39,403 nucleotides of DNA from Prevotella sp. (GCA_022511075.1 JAFLSE010000026.1:1-39403); one strand, 5' to 3'; shown: positions 8,311-16,872, numbered from the stretch's first letter. The notes: generated from the sequence alone by a model not told the origin. Made by a program: numbers and translations.

Positions 8311-9297
8311 ATGGCATCACTGAAACAAAACCTCACATCGCAATACATAGAGGCAGCAAACAGGCTGAACTCGAAAAAGGCGAGGCGGCGCATCGTGGCA
8401 TACGTGGAGAGTTACGACGACATTTTCTTCTGGCGCACGGCACTGAGCCGATTCGAGAACAAGGAACGCTACTTTGAGGTAATGCTGCCGTCGAGAGACA
8501 CGTTGCAACGCGGAAAGAAGAGCGCACTGATGACAGTGATTGCCGAAGGCGTGGGGCGCGATATGATAGCCTGCGTTGATGCCGACTACGACTATCTGAT
8601 GCAGGGACACTCGCCTATGTCGGAAAAGATGTTGAACAATCCCTTCGTGTTCCACACATACGTGTATTCGATAGAAAACTACCAGTGCTATGCCCAAGGG
8701 CTGCATAACGTGGGCGTGATGGTGGCACTCAACGACCACGCCATATTCGACTTTGAGGACTTTATGCAGCAGTATTCCGAAGCCATATACCACTTGTTTA
8801 TATGGTCGGTGCTGGTATATCGCACAGGCGAATACAGCCGTTTCTCAATAAGCGACTTCAACCACATCGTGACACTCGGAGCATTCAACATTGCAGACCC
8901 ACAGCCTGCACTGACACAACTGAAGAGAAGGGCGTTCAACAAGGTGAAATGGCTGCAGCAGCACCTGCCGGGAAACAAAAAGGCATACCTGGAACTGAAG
9001 GACGAACTAACAAGGCTGGGCGTAACACCGCAAAACACATATTTATATATACAGGGGCATCACCTGTTCGACGCAGTGGTGCTGCCCATAATGACGAAGG
9101 TGTGCAACCGTCTGCGCACCGAACGACAGAACGAGATACACAGCGCAGCAATACACCACACGCAGATGCGCAACGAACTGTCGTGCTATGAGAACTGCCT
9201 TGAGGACACCCGCAGCATGCTTAAGAAAAACATAGGATACATAAACAGCCCGCAATTTATTCAATTGCAGGCTGATATAGAGAATTATCTAAGATAG
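8311..9297 (+). CDS. DUF4435 TOPRIM-fold protein, AriB-like candidate effector
   Basis: Protein of 328 residues with the DUF4435 pattern. An early acidic residue sits in V-A-Y-V-E-S-Y-D-D (Glu33). A D-A-D-Y-D motif (Asp90, 92 and 94) follows the strand M-I-A-C-V. Then comes the family-like F-H-T-Y-V-Y-S-I-E-N-Y. The Glu plus DxDxD arrangement is the metal site of TOPRIM nucleases, related to OLD nucleases and to AriB of PARIS, a toxin that cleaves tRNA once released from AriA. The C-terminal half (~190-328) is helical, with an H-H-x-x-x-D stretch. It sits 30 bp after the ATPase gene and shares its promoter. The ATG at 8311 is preferred; an out-of-frame ATG lies at 8306. Fold assignment is good. 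Nuclease activity and defence function are inferred. Confidence 0.82.
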   Translation: MASLKQNLTSQYIEAANRLNSKKARRRIVAYVESYDDIFFWRTALSRFENKERYFEVMLPSRDTLQRGKKSALMTVIAEGVGRDMIACVDADYDYLMQGHSPMSEKMLNNPFVFHTYVYSIENYQCYAQGLHNVGVMVALNDHAIFDFEDFMQQYSEAIYHLFIWSVLVYRTGEYSRFSISDFNHIVTLGAFNIADPQPALTQLKRRAFNKVKWLQQHLPGNKKAYLELKDELTRLGVTPQNTYLYIQGHHLFDAVVLPIMTKVCNRLRTERQNEIHSAAIHHTQMRNELSCYENCLEDTRSMLKKNIGYINSPQFIQLQADIENYLR

Positions 9298-9310
9298 TCA
9301 GGTATCTCTC

Positions 9311-9892
9311 CTATTTTCGCGGCACTATCTTTGAAAGCGTTATGTCAAACAACAATGTACTGTATGAAGTGCCGCTAATACTACCCACCGTTGAATATCC
9401 ATAGCCCAGTTGATAGGGAATGTACACTAACCAACGGTCGCCGACAACCATATTCTGCAATGCAGTGCTGAAGCCGTCAACGACTCCGCTCACCGTAAAC
9501 CTCACAGGACTATTAAGGTCTACATCGAGTTGTGTGCCGGCAAGCCACGACTGGTCAAACACATAGCCTGTGCTGTATGTCGTGCTCGGCAGCAAGCGTC
9601 CTTGATAGTGCACGTCTACACTGTCCGTGTATATAGGCTTCTGCATGCCCTCGCCGTTCTTTATGCGCTTCACATAGATGTATTCGCTTGGCTGTCCTTC
9701 CGTATTGTCAACATACGAAAAGTTCCTTATGCGCTCCCATCCGTGCCCCACGCTGTCAGTGGCAAGATGCTGCACAAACGCCTCGTTATAGTTTTTCCAG
9801 TCGGGAAATTCTTCTGGCGTGTCGTCGCTCTCGCTGCACGACTGCATTCCAAACACAGCAACTATTGATAAAATGCACAATTTATAGTTCAT
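9311..9892 (-). CDS. FKBP-type peptidyl-prolyl isomerase lipoprotein
   Basis: Periplasmic or envelope prolyl isomerase of 193 residues. The N-terminus has a lipoprotein signal with lipid-accepting Cys19 (G-M-Q-S-C-S), followed by an acidic linker. The FKBP domain occupies roughly residues 85-190: V-H-Y-Q-G-R-L-L, V-F-D-Q-S-W, V-V-D-G-F-S-T-A-L-Q-N-M, W-L-V-Y-I-P-Y-Q-L-G-Y-G and L-L-F-D-I-T-L, matching the canonical fold in order. The ATG overlaps the glycyl-tRNA synthetase stop codon as ATGA, so an upstream in-frame extension is rejected and translational coupling is likely. It would help fold exported proteins. Its 3' end lies only 13 bp from the convergent TOPRIM gene, with no obvious terminator between them. 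Confidence 0.93.
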   Translation of the reverse strand: MNYKLCILSIVAVFGMQSCSESDDTPEEFPDWKNYNEAFVQHLATDSVGHGWERIRNFSYVDNTEGQPSEYIYVKRIKNGEGMQKPIYTDSVDVHYQGRLLPSTTYSTGYVFDQSWLAGTQLDVDLNSPVRFTVSGVVDGFSTALQNMVVGDRWLVYIPYQLGYGYSTVGSISGTSYSTLLFDITLSKIVPRK

Positions 9893-11427
9893 AGCTTTTT
9901 CAACAGGCTTGTTATGCTTACTTTCTCTTCGATAATGCTGCACAAGTCGCTTATCTTGACACGCTCCTGCTGCATTGTGTCACGGAAACGCAGGGTGACG
10001 CAACCGTCGTTGAGCGTATCGTGGTCTACGGTGATGCAATAAGGTGTGCCGATTGCGTCCTGACGACGGTAGCGCTTGCCGATTGAATCCTTCTCGTCGT
10101 ACTGGCAGTTGAAGTGGAAGCGCAGGTCGTTGATTATCTCGCGCGCCTTCTCCGGCAGTCCGTCTTTCTTTACGAGCGGCATAACTGCGAGCTTCACAGG
10201 TGCAAGTGCTGCAGGCAACTTCAATACAACGCGTGTCTCGCCGTTCTCTAACTGCTCCTCCTCATAGCTGTGGCACATGATAGACAGGAACATACGGTCG
10301 ACACCGATACTCGTCTCTATCACGTATGGCGTGTAGTTTTCGTTTGTCTGTGGGTCGAAGTACTTGATGTTCTTTCCGCAGAATTTCTCGTGCTGCGAAA
10401 GGTCGAAGTTGGTACGGCTGTGTATGCCTTCCACCTCCTTGAAGCCAAACGGCATACGGAATTCAATGTCCGTAGCGGCGTTGGCATAGTGAGCCAGTTT
10501 GTCGTGGTCGTGGAAGCGATAGTTCTCCGAGCCGAAGCCGAGAGCCTGATGCCATGCCATACGTGTTTCCTTCCACTTTGCAAACCACTCAAGTTCAGTG
10601 CCGGGCTTTACGAAGAACTGCATCTCCATCTGCTCAAACTCCCTCATACGGAATATGAACTGACGTGCTACAATCTCGTTGCGGAAAGCCTTTCCTATCT
10701 GTGCAATACCGAAAGGAATCTTCATGCGTCCTGTCTTCTGCACGTTGAGGTAGTTCACAAAGATACCCTGAGCCGTCTCAGGGCGCAGGTAAATCTTCAT
10801 GGAAGCATCGGCAGAAGCACCCATCTCGGTGGAGAACATAAGGTTGAACTGGCGCACGTCGGTCCAGTTGCGAGTGCCGCTTATCGGACATACAATCTCC
10901 TCGTCGAGTATTATCTGCTTCAGCGCCTCGAGGTCTGGTCCCTGCATAGCCTCTGCATAGCGTGCGTGCAGGTCGTCAAACTTCTTTTGGTTTTCGAGCA
11001 CACGGGGATTGGTCTCGCGGAACTTTGCCTCATCGAATGAGTCGCCAAACTTCTTCTGCGCCTTGGCAATCTCCTTGTTTATCTTGTCCTCGTATTTTGC
11101 CATCTGCTCCTCAATGAGCACGTCGGCACGATAGCGTTTCTTCGAGTCGCGGTTGTCAATGAGTGGGTCGTTGAATGCGTCAACGTGTCCTGATGCCTTC
11201 CATATAGTCGGATGCATAAAGATGGCAGAATCGATGCCCACGATGTTCTCGTGAAGCAAAACCATACTCTTCCACCAATACTGCTTGATATTGTTTTTCA
11301 GTTCCACGCCCATCTGTCCGTAGTCGTAGACAGCACCGAGCCCGTCGTAAATATCGCTACTTGGAAATACAAAGCCATATTCCTTGCAATGGCTTACAAT
11401 CTTTTTAAAAACATCTTCCTGTGCCAT
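9889..11427 (-). CDS. glyS: Glycyl-tRNA synthetase, single-chain (alpha2) type
   Basis: Class II synthetase that charges tRNA-Gly. The 512-residue length and the N-terminal motif G-F-V-F-P-S-S-D-I-Y-D-G-L-G-A-V-Y-D-Y-G mark the single-chain type, not the bacterial alpha2-beta2 form. Motif 2 is visible as F-R-N-E-I-V-A-R-Q (Arg249), and E-F-E-Q-M-E-M-Q-F-F follows. A C-terminal anticodon-binding domain runs from about A-P-V-K-L-A-V-M-P to the end. The gene has a textbook Bacteroidota promoter 31 nt upstream of its ATG, on the minus strand. It overlaps the FKBP lipoprotein gene by four bases. Confidence 0.97.
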   Translation of the reverse strand: MAQEDVFKKIVSHCKEYGFVFPSSDIYDGLGAVYDYGQMGVELKNNIKQYWWKSMVLLHENIVGIDSAIFMHPTIWKASGHVDAFNDPLIDNRDSKKRYRADVLIEEQMAKYEDKINKEIAKAQKKFGDSFDEAKFRETNPRVLENQKKFDDLHARYAEAMQGPDLEALKQIILDEEIVCPISGTRNWTDVRQFNLMFSTEMGASADASMKIYLRPETAQGIFVNYLNVQKTGRMKIPFGIAQIGKAFRNEIVARQFIFRMREFEQMEMQFFVKPGTELEWFAKWKETRMAWHQALGFGSENYRFHDHDKLAHYANAATDIEFRMPFGFKEVEGIHSRTNFDLSQHEKFCGKNIKYFDPQTNENYTPYVIETSIGVDRMFLSIMCHSYEEEQLENGETRVVLKLPAALAPVKLAVMPLVKKDGLPEKAREIINDLRFHFNCQYDEKDSIGKRYRRQDAIGTPYCITVDHDTLNDGCVTLRFRDTMQQERVKISDLCSIIEEKVSITSLLKKL

Positions 11428-11457
11428 GATTTATTCCTTGATTTCAAAATTTGGCGA

Positions 11458-11489
11458 CAAAGTTACTCAAAAAAGCCGACACTGCAAAA
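11458..11489 (-). promoter_or_regulatory. glyS promoter with -7 and -33 boxes
   Basis: Read on the minus strand: TTTTG (11485-11489), a 19-bp spacer, then TAACTTTG (11458-11465). This matches the TTTG-N19-TAnnTTTG consensus of the major Bacteroidota sigma factor. It lies directly upstream of the glyS ATG. Confidence 0.85.
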
Positions 11490-11543
11490 GAATACAACAT
11501 TATTTAATATTTAACGCATATTTAGAACAGATCTTATAAAAAA

Positions 11544-12086
11544 TTATTCCTTACTAATAATCTCACCACCGGCATTTATTGCCTCCATATTTAAGGGAAT
11601 AAGGTGGTGATAGCGTTCGGGCAGGGTCTTGTGCAGTGCCTTTTCCACTCCGTCGCTGTGTACGACAGGGCAGACCCTGAGAAGACCACCGAGCACAATC
11701 ATATTGAATATTTTGGAGTTCTTCATTTCCGCAGCCTTGTCCATTGCGTCTATGCGGTATATGGATATGTCGGTGCGTGTCGGAGGATTTATTATGCCGT
11801 AGCCGTCGTATATGAGTATTCCGCCTGATTTGAGCCGCGGCTCAAACTTGTCGAGCGAAGGCTGGTTTAGAACGATGGCGATGTCGTAGGTGCTGAGTAT
11901 CGGCGACGATATGGGAGTGTCGCTTACAATCACGGTAACGTTGGCTGTGCCTCCGCGCTGCTCAGGACCATATGCCGGCATCCAAGTCACCTGCTTGCCT
12001 TCCATCATTCCTGAGTATGCGAGTATCTTGCCCATTGACAGTACACCTTGACCGCCAAAACCACTTATAATTATCTCTTTAGTCAT
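11544..12086 (-). CDS. 2-oxoacid:ferredoxin oxidoreductase, gamma subunit
   Basis: Gamma subunit of 180 residues of a coenzyme-A-acylating 2-oxoacid:ferredoxin oxidoreductase (2-oxoglutarate or branched-chain type). The opening I-I-I-S-G-F-G-G-Q-G-V-L-S-M-G is the family's glycine-rich motif. W-M-P-A-Y-G-P-E-Q-R-G-G-T follows, then the typical V-V-L-N-Q-P-S region. It is the last gene of the set encoding ferredoxin-like delta, alpha, beta and gamma subunits, 46 bp after beta. The complex oxidatively decarboxylates a 2-oxoacid to acyl-CoA and passes electrons to ferredoxin. Sequence alone does not settle whether the substrate is 2-oxoglutarate (Kor) or a branched-chain 2-oxoacid (Vor). Confidence 0.9.
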   Translation of the reverse strand: MTKEIIISGFGGQGVLSMGKILAYSGMMEGKQVTWMPAYGPEQRGGTANVTVIVSDTPISSPILSTYDIAIVLNQPSLDKFEPRLKSGGILIYDGYGIINPPTRTDISIYRIDAMDKAAEMKNSKIFNMIVLGGLLRVCPVVHSDGVEKALHKTLPERYHHLIPLNMEAINAGGEIISKE

Positions 12087-12132
12087 TTGACTTTAACTCC
12101 TTTAACTTCCTTAACTCCTTTTTACTAACTCC

Positions 12133-12891
12133 TCACTTGTCTTTCAAGTCTCCTTTCGGATAATATGCAAGCATATTGTCTTTAAGCCATTGGTTGGCTT
12201 TCACGGGAGGCAGTTTCCAGCCGCTGCTGCATGTGCTGACAATCTCCACGAGCGACGAGCCCTTACCTGCCATCGAATTTTCAAAGGCCTTGCGTATGGC
12301 GCGCTTGGCACTGCGTATTGCTGCCACCGACTCCACACTCTGGCGCGTCACGTAGCATGTGCCTTCGAGCGTGGCTGCAATCTCAGTTATGTTCAGCGGA
12401 TAGCCGTGCAGGTCTGCCTGTCGTCCGTACGGGCACGTTGATGTCTTTTGCCCCATCAGCGTGGTGGGAGCCATCTGTCCGCCAGTCATACCATAAATGG
12501 CGTTGTTGATGAATATTATTGTTATGTTCTCGCCACGGTTCAGGGCGTGTATCGTCTCGCAAGTGCCTATGCAGGCAAGGTCGCCGTCACCCTGATACGT
12601 GAACACGAGGCGGTCCTGCCACATTCGCTTTATGCCCGTAGCCACGGCAGGGGCACGTCCGTGGGCAGCCTCCTGCCAGTCAATATCAACGTAGCGGTAG
12701 GCAAACACCGCACACCCAACGGGGCATACACCCACGGCCTTGTCCTCCATTCCCATTTCCTCGATGACCTCTGCCACGAGTTTGTGCACCACGCCGTGCG
12801 AACAGCCTGGGCAGTAGTGCATGGGAACGTCGTTCATCAGTACCGGCTTTTGGTAGACCACATTTTCGGGCGAAATTATGTCGTTGTTCAT
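12133..12891 (-). CDS. korB: 2-oxoacid:ferredoxin oxidoreductase, beta subunit (TPP-binding)
   Basis: Catalytic beta subunit of 252 residues. The thiamine-diphosphate motif starts G-D-G-D (101-104) and continues to the N-N pair at 129-130, followed by A-I-Y-G-M-T-G-G-Q. Cysteines at 27 and 30 (Y-C-P-G-C-S-H-G) and at 56 and 60 (V-C-P-V-G-C) are placed as in homologues that bind an additional [4Fe-4S] cluster. It lies 11 bp after the alpha-subunit gene on the same strand and works with alpha, gamma and the ferredoxin-like delta. Symbol korB follows common usage for this layout; a Vor-type substrate remains possible. Confidence 0.92.
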   Translation of the reverse strand: MNNDIISPENVVYQKPVLMNDVPMHYCPGCSHGVVHKLVAEVIEEMGMEDKAVGVCPVGCAVFAYRYVDIDWQEAAHGRAPAVATGIKRMWQDRLVFTYQGDGDLACIGTCETIHALNRGENITIIFINNAIYGMTGGQMAPTTLMGQKTSTCPYGRQADLHGYPLNITEIAATLEGTCYVTRQSVESVAAIRSAKRAIRKAFENSMAGKGSSLVEIVSTCSSGWKLPPVKANQWLKDNMLAYYPKGDLKDK

Positions 12892-12902
12892 CTTTTCAGT
12901 AA

Positions 12903-13988
12903 TTAAAAAATGTTCTTCAATGCCTTGTATATCTCGTTAGGCTCGGGCAGTATACCGCCAAGTCGTCCGAAATGCTCTATCGTGATATTGTCGCGCACGG
13001 CAAGCTTCACGTCCTGTATCATCTGCCCTGCGTTTATCTCCACCACGAGTATTCCTTTCTTTCCGTGAGCCGTCTCGGCAAGTTCCTTGCTTGGGAATGG
13101 CCACAGTGTTATTGGGCGGAACAATCCAACCTTCACACCGTCGCGTCGTGCATCGGCAATCGCCTTTTGCGCTATTCGTGCGGCACTGCCGAAAGCCACA
13201 ATCAGATAGTCGGCATCGTCGCAGTCAGTGGCTTCGTAGCGCACTTCGGCTTCCTCCACCTTGCGATATTTCTCTTGCAACTTTATATTGTGCTTTTCCA
13301 TCACCTCCGCCTGCAATTCCAGCGATGTCAGTATGTTAGGCTTGCGGTCGGCGGTGCGTCCCATCGTTGCCCAAGGGCATTCCCTGCGTATCTCTTCCTC
13401 GGTGCGCCTCGGTTTGTAGGGAGGCATAACCACAGGCTCCATCATCTGACCGATTACGCCGTCGGAAAGAATCATTGCCGGCATACGATACTTGAAGGCA
13501 AGGTTGAAGGCAATGTCCACGAAGTCTGCCATTTCCTGCACCGAATATGGTGCAAGCACTATCACCTTGTAGTCGCCGTTGCCTCCACCACGTGTCGCTT
13601 GCAGGTAGTCTGCCTGCGAAGGCTGTATAGTGCCGAGTCCAGGACCGCCGCGCGATACGTTCACCACCACGCCCGGTATCTCTGCACCTGCCATATAGGA
13701 GATGCCTTCCTGCATAAGGGCAACGCCCGGACTCGACGACGAAGTGAAAGCCTTCTTGCCTGCTCCGGCAGCACCATAAACCATATTTATGGCAGCCACC
13801 TCGCTCTCTGCCTGCACAACCACCATTCCTGTGGTCTCCCACGGCTTGTCGAGAGCCAGTGTCTCTATTATCTCGCTCTGCGGCGTTATGGGGTAGCCGA
13901 AAAAGCCGTCCACTCCGCAGCGTATGGCGGCACGGGCTATTGCCTCGTTGCCTTTCATCAGTGTCACCTCTTCATTATGTGTTGCCAT
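12903..13988 (-). CDS. korA: 2-oxoacid:ferredoxin oxidoreductase, alpha subunit
   Basis: Alpha subunit of 361 residues. It opens with the pyrimidine-binding domain (M-K-G-N-E-A-I-A-R-A-A-I-R-C-G, then G-Y-P-I-T-P-Q-S-E-I-I-E) and the conserved S-S-S-S-P-G-V-A-L-M-Q-E-G block. N-V-S-R-G-G-P-G-L-G-T follows. The C-terminal ~110 residues form the CoA-binding/transketolase-C-like part (Y-L-I-V-A-F-G-S-A-A-R, P-I-T-L-W-P-F-P). It is 21 bp after the delta ferredoxin gene. Homologues with this organisation are annotated either KorA or VorB, and I cannot tell which substrate is used. Confidence 0.92.
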   Translation of the reverse strand: MATHNEEVTLMKGNEAIARAAIRCGVDGFFGYPITPQSEIIETLALDKPWETTGMVVVQAESEVAAINMVYGAAGAGKKAFTSSSSPGVALMQEGISYMAGAEIPGVVVNVSRGGPGLGTIQPSQADYLQATRGGGNGDYKVIVLAPYSVQEMADFVDIAFNLAFKYRMPAMILSDGVIGQMMEPVVMPPYKPRRTEEEIRRECPWATMGRTADRKPNILTSLELQAEVMEKHNIKLQEKYRKVEEAEVRYEATDCDDADYLIVAFGSAARIAQKAIADARRDGVKVGLFRPITLWPFPSKELAETAHGKKGILVVEINAGQMIQDVKLAVRDNITIEHFGRLGGILPEPNEIYKALKNIF

Positions 13989-14009
13989 ATAGCGTAACTC
14001 CTCCTTATT

Positions 14010-14234
14010 CTATTCGGTCTTTTTGCGATATACGGTAATGCAACCGTCGGGGCATACGATGCCGCACGACGCACAGCCTATGCAGTCTTTACCTGCCAGT
14101 TCTGCATAGTTGTAGCCGCTTGCGTTCACCCTTCTCGCCAGCGCAATTATTTTTTGCGGACACGCTTCGACACACAGTGCGCATCCTTTGCAGCGGTTGG
14201 TGTCTACAACGATAGTACCTATAATCTTGCTCAT
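14010..14234 (-). CDS. Two-[4Fe-4S] ferredoxin-like delta subunit
   Basis: Protein of 74 residues with two C-x2-C-x2-C-x3-C-P motifs (Cys15/18/21/25 and Cys51/54/57/61), a bacterial 2[4Fe-4S] ferredoxin. As the first oxidoreductase gene of the cluster it is the delta subunit, relaying electrons from the TPP/FeS core to soluble ferredoxin. It has 19 bp to the preceding TPR gene and 21 bp to the alpha subunit, a tight operon. Confidence 0.93.
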   Translation of the reverse strand: MSKIIGTIVVDTNRCKGCALCVEACPQKIIALARRVNASGYNYAELAGKDCIGCASCGIVCPDGCITVYRKKTE

Positions 14235-14253
14235 AATATTGTTCCTGCGTTAG

Positions 14254-14433
14254 TTAAGGATTATAGCAATCCTTGTTGTAATAGCCAAGAATGTCGTCCA
14301 GCATCTGCTTTGCGTGTACGGCAGGGCTGTCTGCATCTAACTCTATGGCTCGTATATAGTTGTTCAGCGCTTCCTGCCAGTTGCCCTGCTTGCGGTAGGC
14401 GTTGCCTTGCTGATAATACTCCTCAGAACTCAT
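14254..14433 (-). CDS. Small TPR protein heading the oxidoreductase genes
   Basis: A 59-residue protein made of one tetratricopeptide repeat plus a short tail: Y-Y-Q-Q-G-N-A-Y-R-K-Q-G-N-W-Q-E-A-L-N then A-I-E-L-D-A-D-S-P-A, ending Y-Y-N-K-D-C-Y-N-P. No signal peptide is present, so it is cytoplasmic. The ATG at 14433 is chosen over an upstream TTG. A TPR this short is probably an adaptor or assembly factor for the neighbouring oxidoreductase, a guess from position only. A ten-unit heptad array separates it from folD. Confidence 0.82.
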   Translation of the reverse strand: MSSEEYYQQGNAYRKQGNWQEALNNYIRAIELDADSPAVHAKQMLDDILGYYNKDCYNP

Positions 14434-14444
14434 AATTGGCTTCA

Positions 14445-14514
14445 ATCACTGAACACTAAACACTAAACACTAATCACTCATCACTAAACACTAATCACTC
14501 ATCACTAAACACTC
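14445..14514. repeat. ten tandem heptads A(A/T)CACT(A/C/G)
   Basis: Seventy bases divide exactly into ten heptamers, mainly AACACTA, ATCACTA and ATCACTC. The array lies between the folD coding end and the TPR gene start, and the folD stop codon (14505-14507, minus strand) is inside it. The same heptads occur at 7441-7465. There is no spacer diversity, so it is not a CRISPR array. Confidence 0.9.
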
Positions 14515-15377
14515 CTTTTCCCTGCCGCCAATGTGTTCTTCATCAGCGAGCATATCGTCATCGGACCTACGCCTCCGGGAACGGGGGTGATATACGAACA
14601 CTTCGGTGCGACCTCGTCAAATTTCACGTCGCCGTTCAGCCTGAAGCCGCTCTTTCGTGTCGCATCTGGCACTCGCGTCGTGCCCACATCAATGACAACT
14701 GCACCTTCCTTCACCATGTCTGCAGTAACGAAGTCGGGCTGACCAATGGCTGCTATTATTATATCCGCCTCGCGGCACTCCTTCTTCAGGTCGCGCGAGT
14801 GGCTGTGGCACACCGTCACGGTGGCATCGCCATATTGCTTCTGCATCATAAGCAGCGCCATCGGCTTGCCCACTATGTTGCTTCTGCCGAGTATCACGCA
14901 TTTCTTGCCCGAAGTCTCTATGCCGTAGCGCTTGAGCAGCGTTATAATGCCTAATGGTGTTGCGGAAATGAAGCACGGCAAGCCTATTGCCATTCTCCCC
15001 ACGTTGATTGGGTGGAAGCCGTCAACATCCTTACGGTAGTCTATTGCCTCTATTATCTTCTGCTCGTCAATGTGCTTTGGCAAAGGCAACTGCACAATGA
15101 ATCCGTCCACATCGTCGTCGTGGTTCAGTTTGTCCACGCATTCCAGCAGTTCCTGTTCCGTAACATCGTCCTCGTAGCGAATGAGCGTAGACTTGAAGCC
15201 GCACGCCTCGCATGCCAGCACCTTGTTCTTCACGTATGTTTCCGAACCGCCGTCGTGCCCCACGAGCACCGCTGCCAGATGCGGCTGCCTGCCTCCTGCT
15301 GCCACTATGGCTTTCACTTCTTCGGCAATCTCCTGCTTTATCTCGGCTGCCGTCTGTTTCCCGTCTATCAGTTGCAT
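14505..15377 (-). CDS. folD: FolD methylene-THF dehydrogenase/cyclohydrolase
   Basis: Bifunctional enzyme that interconverts 5,10-methylene-THF and 10-formyl-THF for purine and formyl-Met synthesis. The 290-residue length is standard. Visible motifs include Y-V-K-N-K (Tyr48 and Lys52, the catalytic Y-x3-K), [28 protein letters not shown] and [11 protein letters not shown]. It follows ffh by 22 bp on the same strand. The final codons and stop fall in a tandem heptad repeat, so the last residues (R-S-V) are partly set by repeat sequence. Confidence 0.97.
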   Translation of the reverse strand: MQLIDGKQTAAEIKQEIAEEVKAIVAAGGRQPHLAAVLVGHDGGSETYVKNKVLACEACGFKSTLIRYEDDVTEQELLECVDKLNHDDDVDGFIVQLPLPKHIDEQKIIEAIDYRKDVDGFHPINVGRMAIGLPCFISATPLGIITLLKRYGIETSGKKCVILGRSNIVGKPMALLMMQKQYGDATVTVCHSHSRDLKKECREADIIIAAIGQPDFVTADMVKEGAVVIDVGTTRVPDATRKSGFRLNGDVKFDEVAPKCSYITPVPGGVGPMTICSLMKNTLAAGKRSV

Positions 15378-15399
15378 TGTTGTCGTAATATTTTCGGGG

Positions 15400-16746
15400 T
15401 TAGAAACCTTTGTTCATTCCTTTCATGGCAGCAGCCATCTGCATCATTTTGCTGTTGCTCATGCCGTTCATCATCTTCATCATCTTGCGCATCTGGTCAA
15501 ACTGCTTCAGCAACTTGTTCACATCCTGCAAACTTGTGCCCGAGCCCTTTGCAATGCGCATCCTGCGGCTCTGGTTTATTATTTCAGGATTGGTGCGCTC
15601 CTTCGGAGTCATACTCTGTATTATAGCCTCAATGCTCTTGAATGCATTGTCGTCTATGTCTATGTCCTTTATTGCCTTGCCCATGCCGGGAATCATCGAC
15701 ACAAGGTCCTTGATGTTTCCCATTTTCTTTATCTGCTGCAACTGACCCATAAAGTCGTTGAAGTCAAACTTATTCTTCTTTATCTTCTGCTCCAGTTTCT
15801 TCGCCTCTTTCTCGTCGAACTGCATCTGTGCGCGCTCCACAAGGCTCACGATGTCGCCCATGCCGAGAATGCGGTCTGCCATACGGTCGGGGTGGAACAC
15901 GTCGAGTGCCTCCATCTTCTCGCCCGTACCCACAAACTTTATCGGCTTGTCAACAACGTTGCGTATCGAGAGTGCAGCACCACCACGGGTATCACCGTCG
16001 AGTTTCGTAAGCACCACGCCGTCGAAGTCGAGCCTGTCGTTAAACTCCTTTGCGGTGTTCACTGCGTCCTGACCTGTCATTGCATCTACAACAAACAGGG
16101 TCTCTTCTGGGTTTATGGCGTTCTTTATGTTGCTGATTTCCTGCATCAGAGCCTCGTCTATTGCAAGTCGTCCGGCGGTGTCCACTATCACCACATCGTT
16201 GCCCTTAGCCTTTGCCTCCTGAATACCATTCTGCGCTATCTTCACAGGGTCTTTGCTATCGGGCTCGCTGTACATAGGCACTCCTATCTGCTCTGCCAAT
16301 ACGCGCAACTGCTCCACGGCGGCAGGACGATAAACGTCGCAGGCAACCAGCAGCGGCTTCTGGTGTTTCTTGTCCTTGAGATACAGTGCGAGTTTTCCCG
16401 AAAGCGTGGTCTTACCGGCACCGTTGAGTCCTGCCATAAGCACCACTGCCGGGTGTCCTTTGGTGTTGAAATCGGCAGCCTCGCCGCCCATCAGCAGTGC
16501 CAGTTCGTCGTGTACAATCTTCACCATCAACTGGCTCGGCTTCACGGCCGTAAGCACGTTCATTCCCAATGCCTTTTGCTTCACTTGGTCGGTGAATTGC
16601 TTAGCCACCTTATAGTTCACGTCGGCATCGAGCAGTGCGCGGCGCACATCCTTCAGCGTCTCCGCCACGTTTATCTCGGTAATCTTACCCTCACCCTTCA
16701 ATATTTTGAAGGAGCGTTCCAATCTGTCGCTTAAATTCTCAAACAT
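15400..16746 (-). CDS. ffh: Signal recognition particle protein Ffh
   Basis: SRP54 homologue of 448 residues that binds 4.5S RNA and signal sequences and targets nascent membrane proteins to FtsY. The NG domain has P-loop G-L-N-G-A-G-K-T-T (106-114), D-T-A-G-R-L-A-I-D and [10 protein letters not shown]. The M domain (~300-448) is methionine-rich and ends with a Met/Lys tract. It heads the run ffh-folD-TPR-oxidoreductase. A TATCTTTG promoter core lies 53 bp upstream. Confidence 0.98.
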   Translation of the reverse strand: MFENLSDRLERSFKILKGEGKITEINVAETLKDVRRALLDADVNYKVAKQFTDQVKQKALGMNVLTAVKPSQLMVKIVHDELALLMGGEAADFNTKGHPAVVLMAGLNGAGKTTLSGKLALYLKDKKHQKPLLVACDVYRPAAVEQLRVLAEQIGVPMYSEPDSKDPVKIAQNGIQEAKAKGNDVVIVDTAGRLAIDEALMQEISNIKNAINPEETLFVVDAMTGQDAVNTAKEFNDRLDFDGVVLTKLDGDTRGGAALSIRNVVDKPIKFVGTGEKMEALDVFHPDRMADRILGMGDIVSLVERAQMQFDEKEAKKLEQKIKKNKFDFNDFMGQLQQIKKMGNIKDLVSMIPGMGKAIKDIDIDDNAFKSIEAIIQSMTPKERTNPEIINQSRRMRIAKGSGTSLQDVNKLLKQFDQMRKMMKMMNGMSNSKMMQMAAAMKGMNKGF

Positions 16747-16798
16747 ATTTTATATAGACCTATATTTTTATTGCTATTGAAAACCAAAAAGTTTTCTG

Positions 16799-16806
16799 CA
16801 AAGATA
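16799..16806 (-). promoter_or_regulatory. ffh promoter -7 element
   Basis: TATCTTTG on the minus strand, 53 bp before the ffh ATG. No convincing TTTG box is seen exactly 19 bp upstream. It is the only clear promoter core found ahead of the ffh-to-gamma-subunit run. Confidence 0.65.
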
Positions 16807-16872
16807 CTCCATTTTTCCTCAAAATACTTTCAAACAGCCAAGTATTTAAACTATTTTAAAACGTTTTCTTAT

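Noticed and set aside
9298..9310. Terminator between the convergent TOPRIM and FKBP genes
   Set aside because: Only 13 bp with no inverted repeat; any termination signal would have to lie inside coding sequence.
12972..13997. 341-codon open frame on the plus strand, antisense to the alpha subunit
   Set aside because: Shadow of a well-supported gene; no motif, start context or promoter.
14445..14514. CRISPR array
   Set aside because: Repeats are contiguous heptamers with no spacers and no cas genes nearby.
15181..16734. 517-codon open frame on the plus strand, antisense to ffh
   Set aside because: His/Leu/Val-rich translation with no family resemblance; it mirrors the codon usage of ffh, whose motifs are complete on the other strand.
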